DNA of 5,826 nucleotides from an uncultured Lachnospiraceae bacterium (GTDB lineage: Bacteria; Bacillota; Clostridia; Lachnospirales; Lachnospiraceae): positions 1-5,826 of the forward strand of contig CASDUB010000019.1 in NCBI GenBank assembly GCA_949283905.1, in the 5' to 3' direction. Under the pieces are notes generated by a model that was not told where the DNA came from, did no database searches, and saw only the letters and a program-made list of their open reading frames with translations. This document shows, in pieces, positions 5,709-5,826 of this stretch. The position numbers and the translations under genes were made by a program. Each line of letters opens with the position of its first letter. The stretch's first letter is position 1.

Positions 5709-5826
5709 ACTCCTGCGATATTATCATCTTATGTATGGAATTTCCCATAGCGGAAAATTTTTCTTCATACTCTGTCATTATATTTCCTTCATTCATAACG
5801 GCGTCGTTGTGAAGATCATATGTAAA
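5707..5826 (-). CDS. trmB: tRNA (guanine-N7-)-methyltransferase TrmB, C-terminal fragment
   Basis: The last 39 codons of a minus-strand gene that enters from the right edge. The peptide contains YDLHND, then NIMTEYEEKFSAMGNSIHKM, and ends IISQE. The TEYEEKF..G..I motif and the preceding DLH are the conserved C-terminal signature of TrmB, the SAM-dependent enzyme that makes m7G46 in the tRNA variable loop; the TEYE segment takes part in tRNA/substrate recognition. The family's usual PIY is SIH here. The stop codon TAA (5709-5707) lies inside the T-tract of the shared terminator, so the convergent genes are packed end to end. The SAM-binding domain is outside the window. Confidence 0.87.
   Translation of the reverse strand, partial: FTYDLHNDAVMNEGNIMTEYEEKFSAMGNSIHKMIISQE

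Overview
The window looks like chromosomal DNA of a low-to-moderate GC Gram-positive anaerobe of the class Clostridia, probably Lachnospiraceae-like. The support is indirect: strong AGGAG-type ribosome binding sites before most genes, very AT-rich intergenic DNA, a Gram-positive-style lipoprotein with a Ser-rich spacer, and protein families typical of gut clostridia. No marker gene fixes the taxon.

Layout, left to right. Positions 1-81 hold the N-terminus of a GNAT acetyltransferase on the minus strand. The AT-rich divergent region 82-305 carries a likely promoter for each direction. Positions 306-1145 encode a two-domain protein: an N-terminal NifX/NifB-type dinitrogenase-cofactor-like domain, a Cys/His-rich linker, and a C-terminal SlyD-type FKBP prolyl isomerase. 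A second good promoter at 1187-1215 then opens a co-directional cluster: an amino-acid-type ABC transporter (solute-binding lipoprotein 1271-2131, permease 2245-2928, ATPase 2941-3726), a PgeF/YlmD/YfiH-family protein (3728-4561, starting one base after the ATPase stop), and a beta-propeller lactonase-family protein (4592-5662). A hairpin terminator at 5672-5708 closes the cluster. It is shared with the C-terminus of a convergent trmB (5707-5826, minus strand).

How the genes may work together (inference). The three ABC genes form a complete importer, with a GC-rich stem-loop between the binding protein and the permease that could raise binding-protein output. PgeF and the lactonase follow without an obvious terminator or promoter and probably share the transcript. 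PgeF is a metabolic or peptidoglycan housekeeping factor and the lactonase may be a 6-phosphogluconolactonase, so the transporter may have joined a household operon rather than defining their substrate.

Points most worth a second look: the NifX-Cys/His-SlyD fusion with an internally duplicated metal-ligand-like linker; a perfect 14-bp inverted repeat followed by a T-rich stretch inside the first 25 codons of pgeF; the loss of the usual carboxylate-binding Arg in the solute-binding protein; and an inverted repeat lying on the -35 box of the transporter promoter. I saw no CRISPR array, insertion sequence, tRNA or rRNA. Nothing here amounts to a clearly new multi-gene system.
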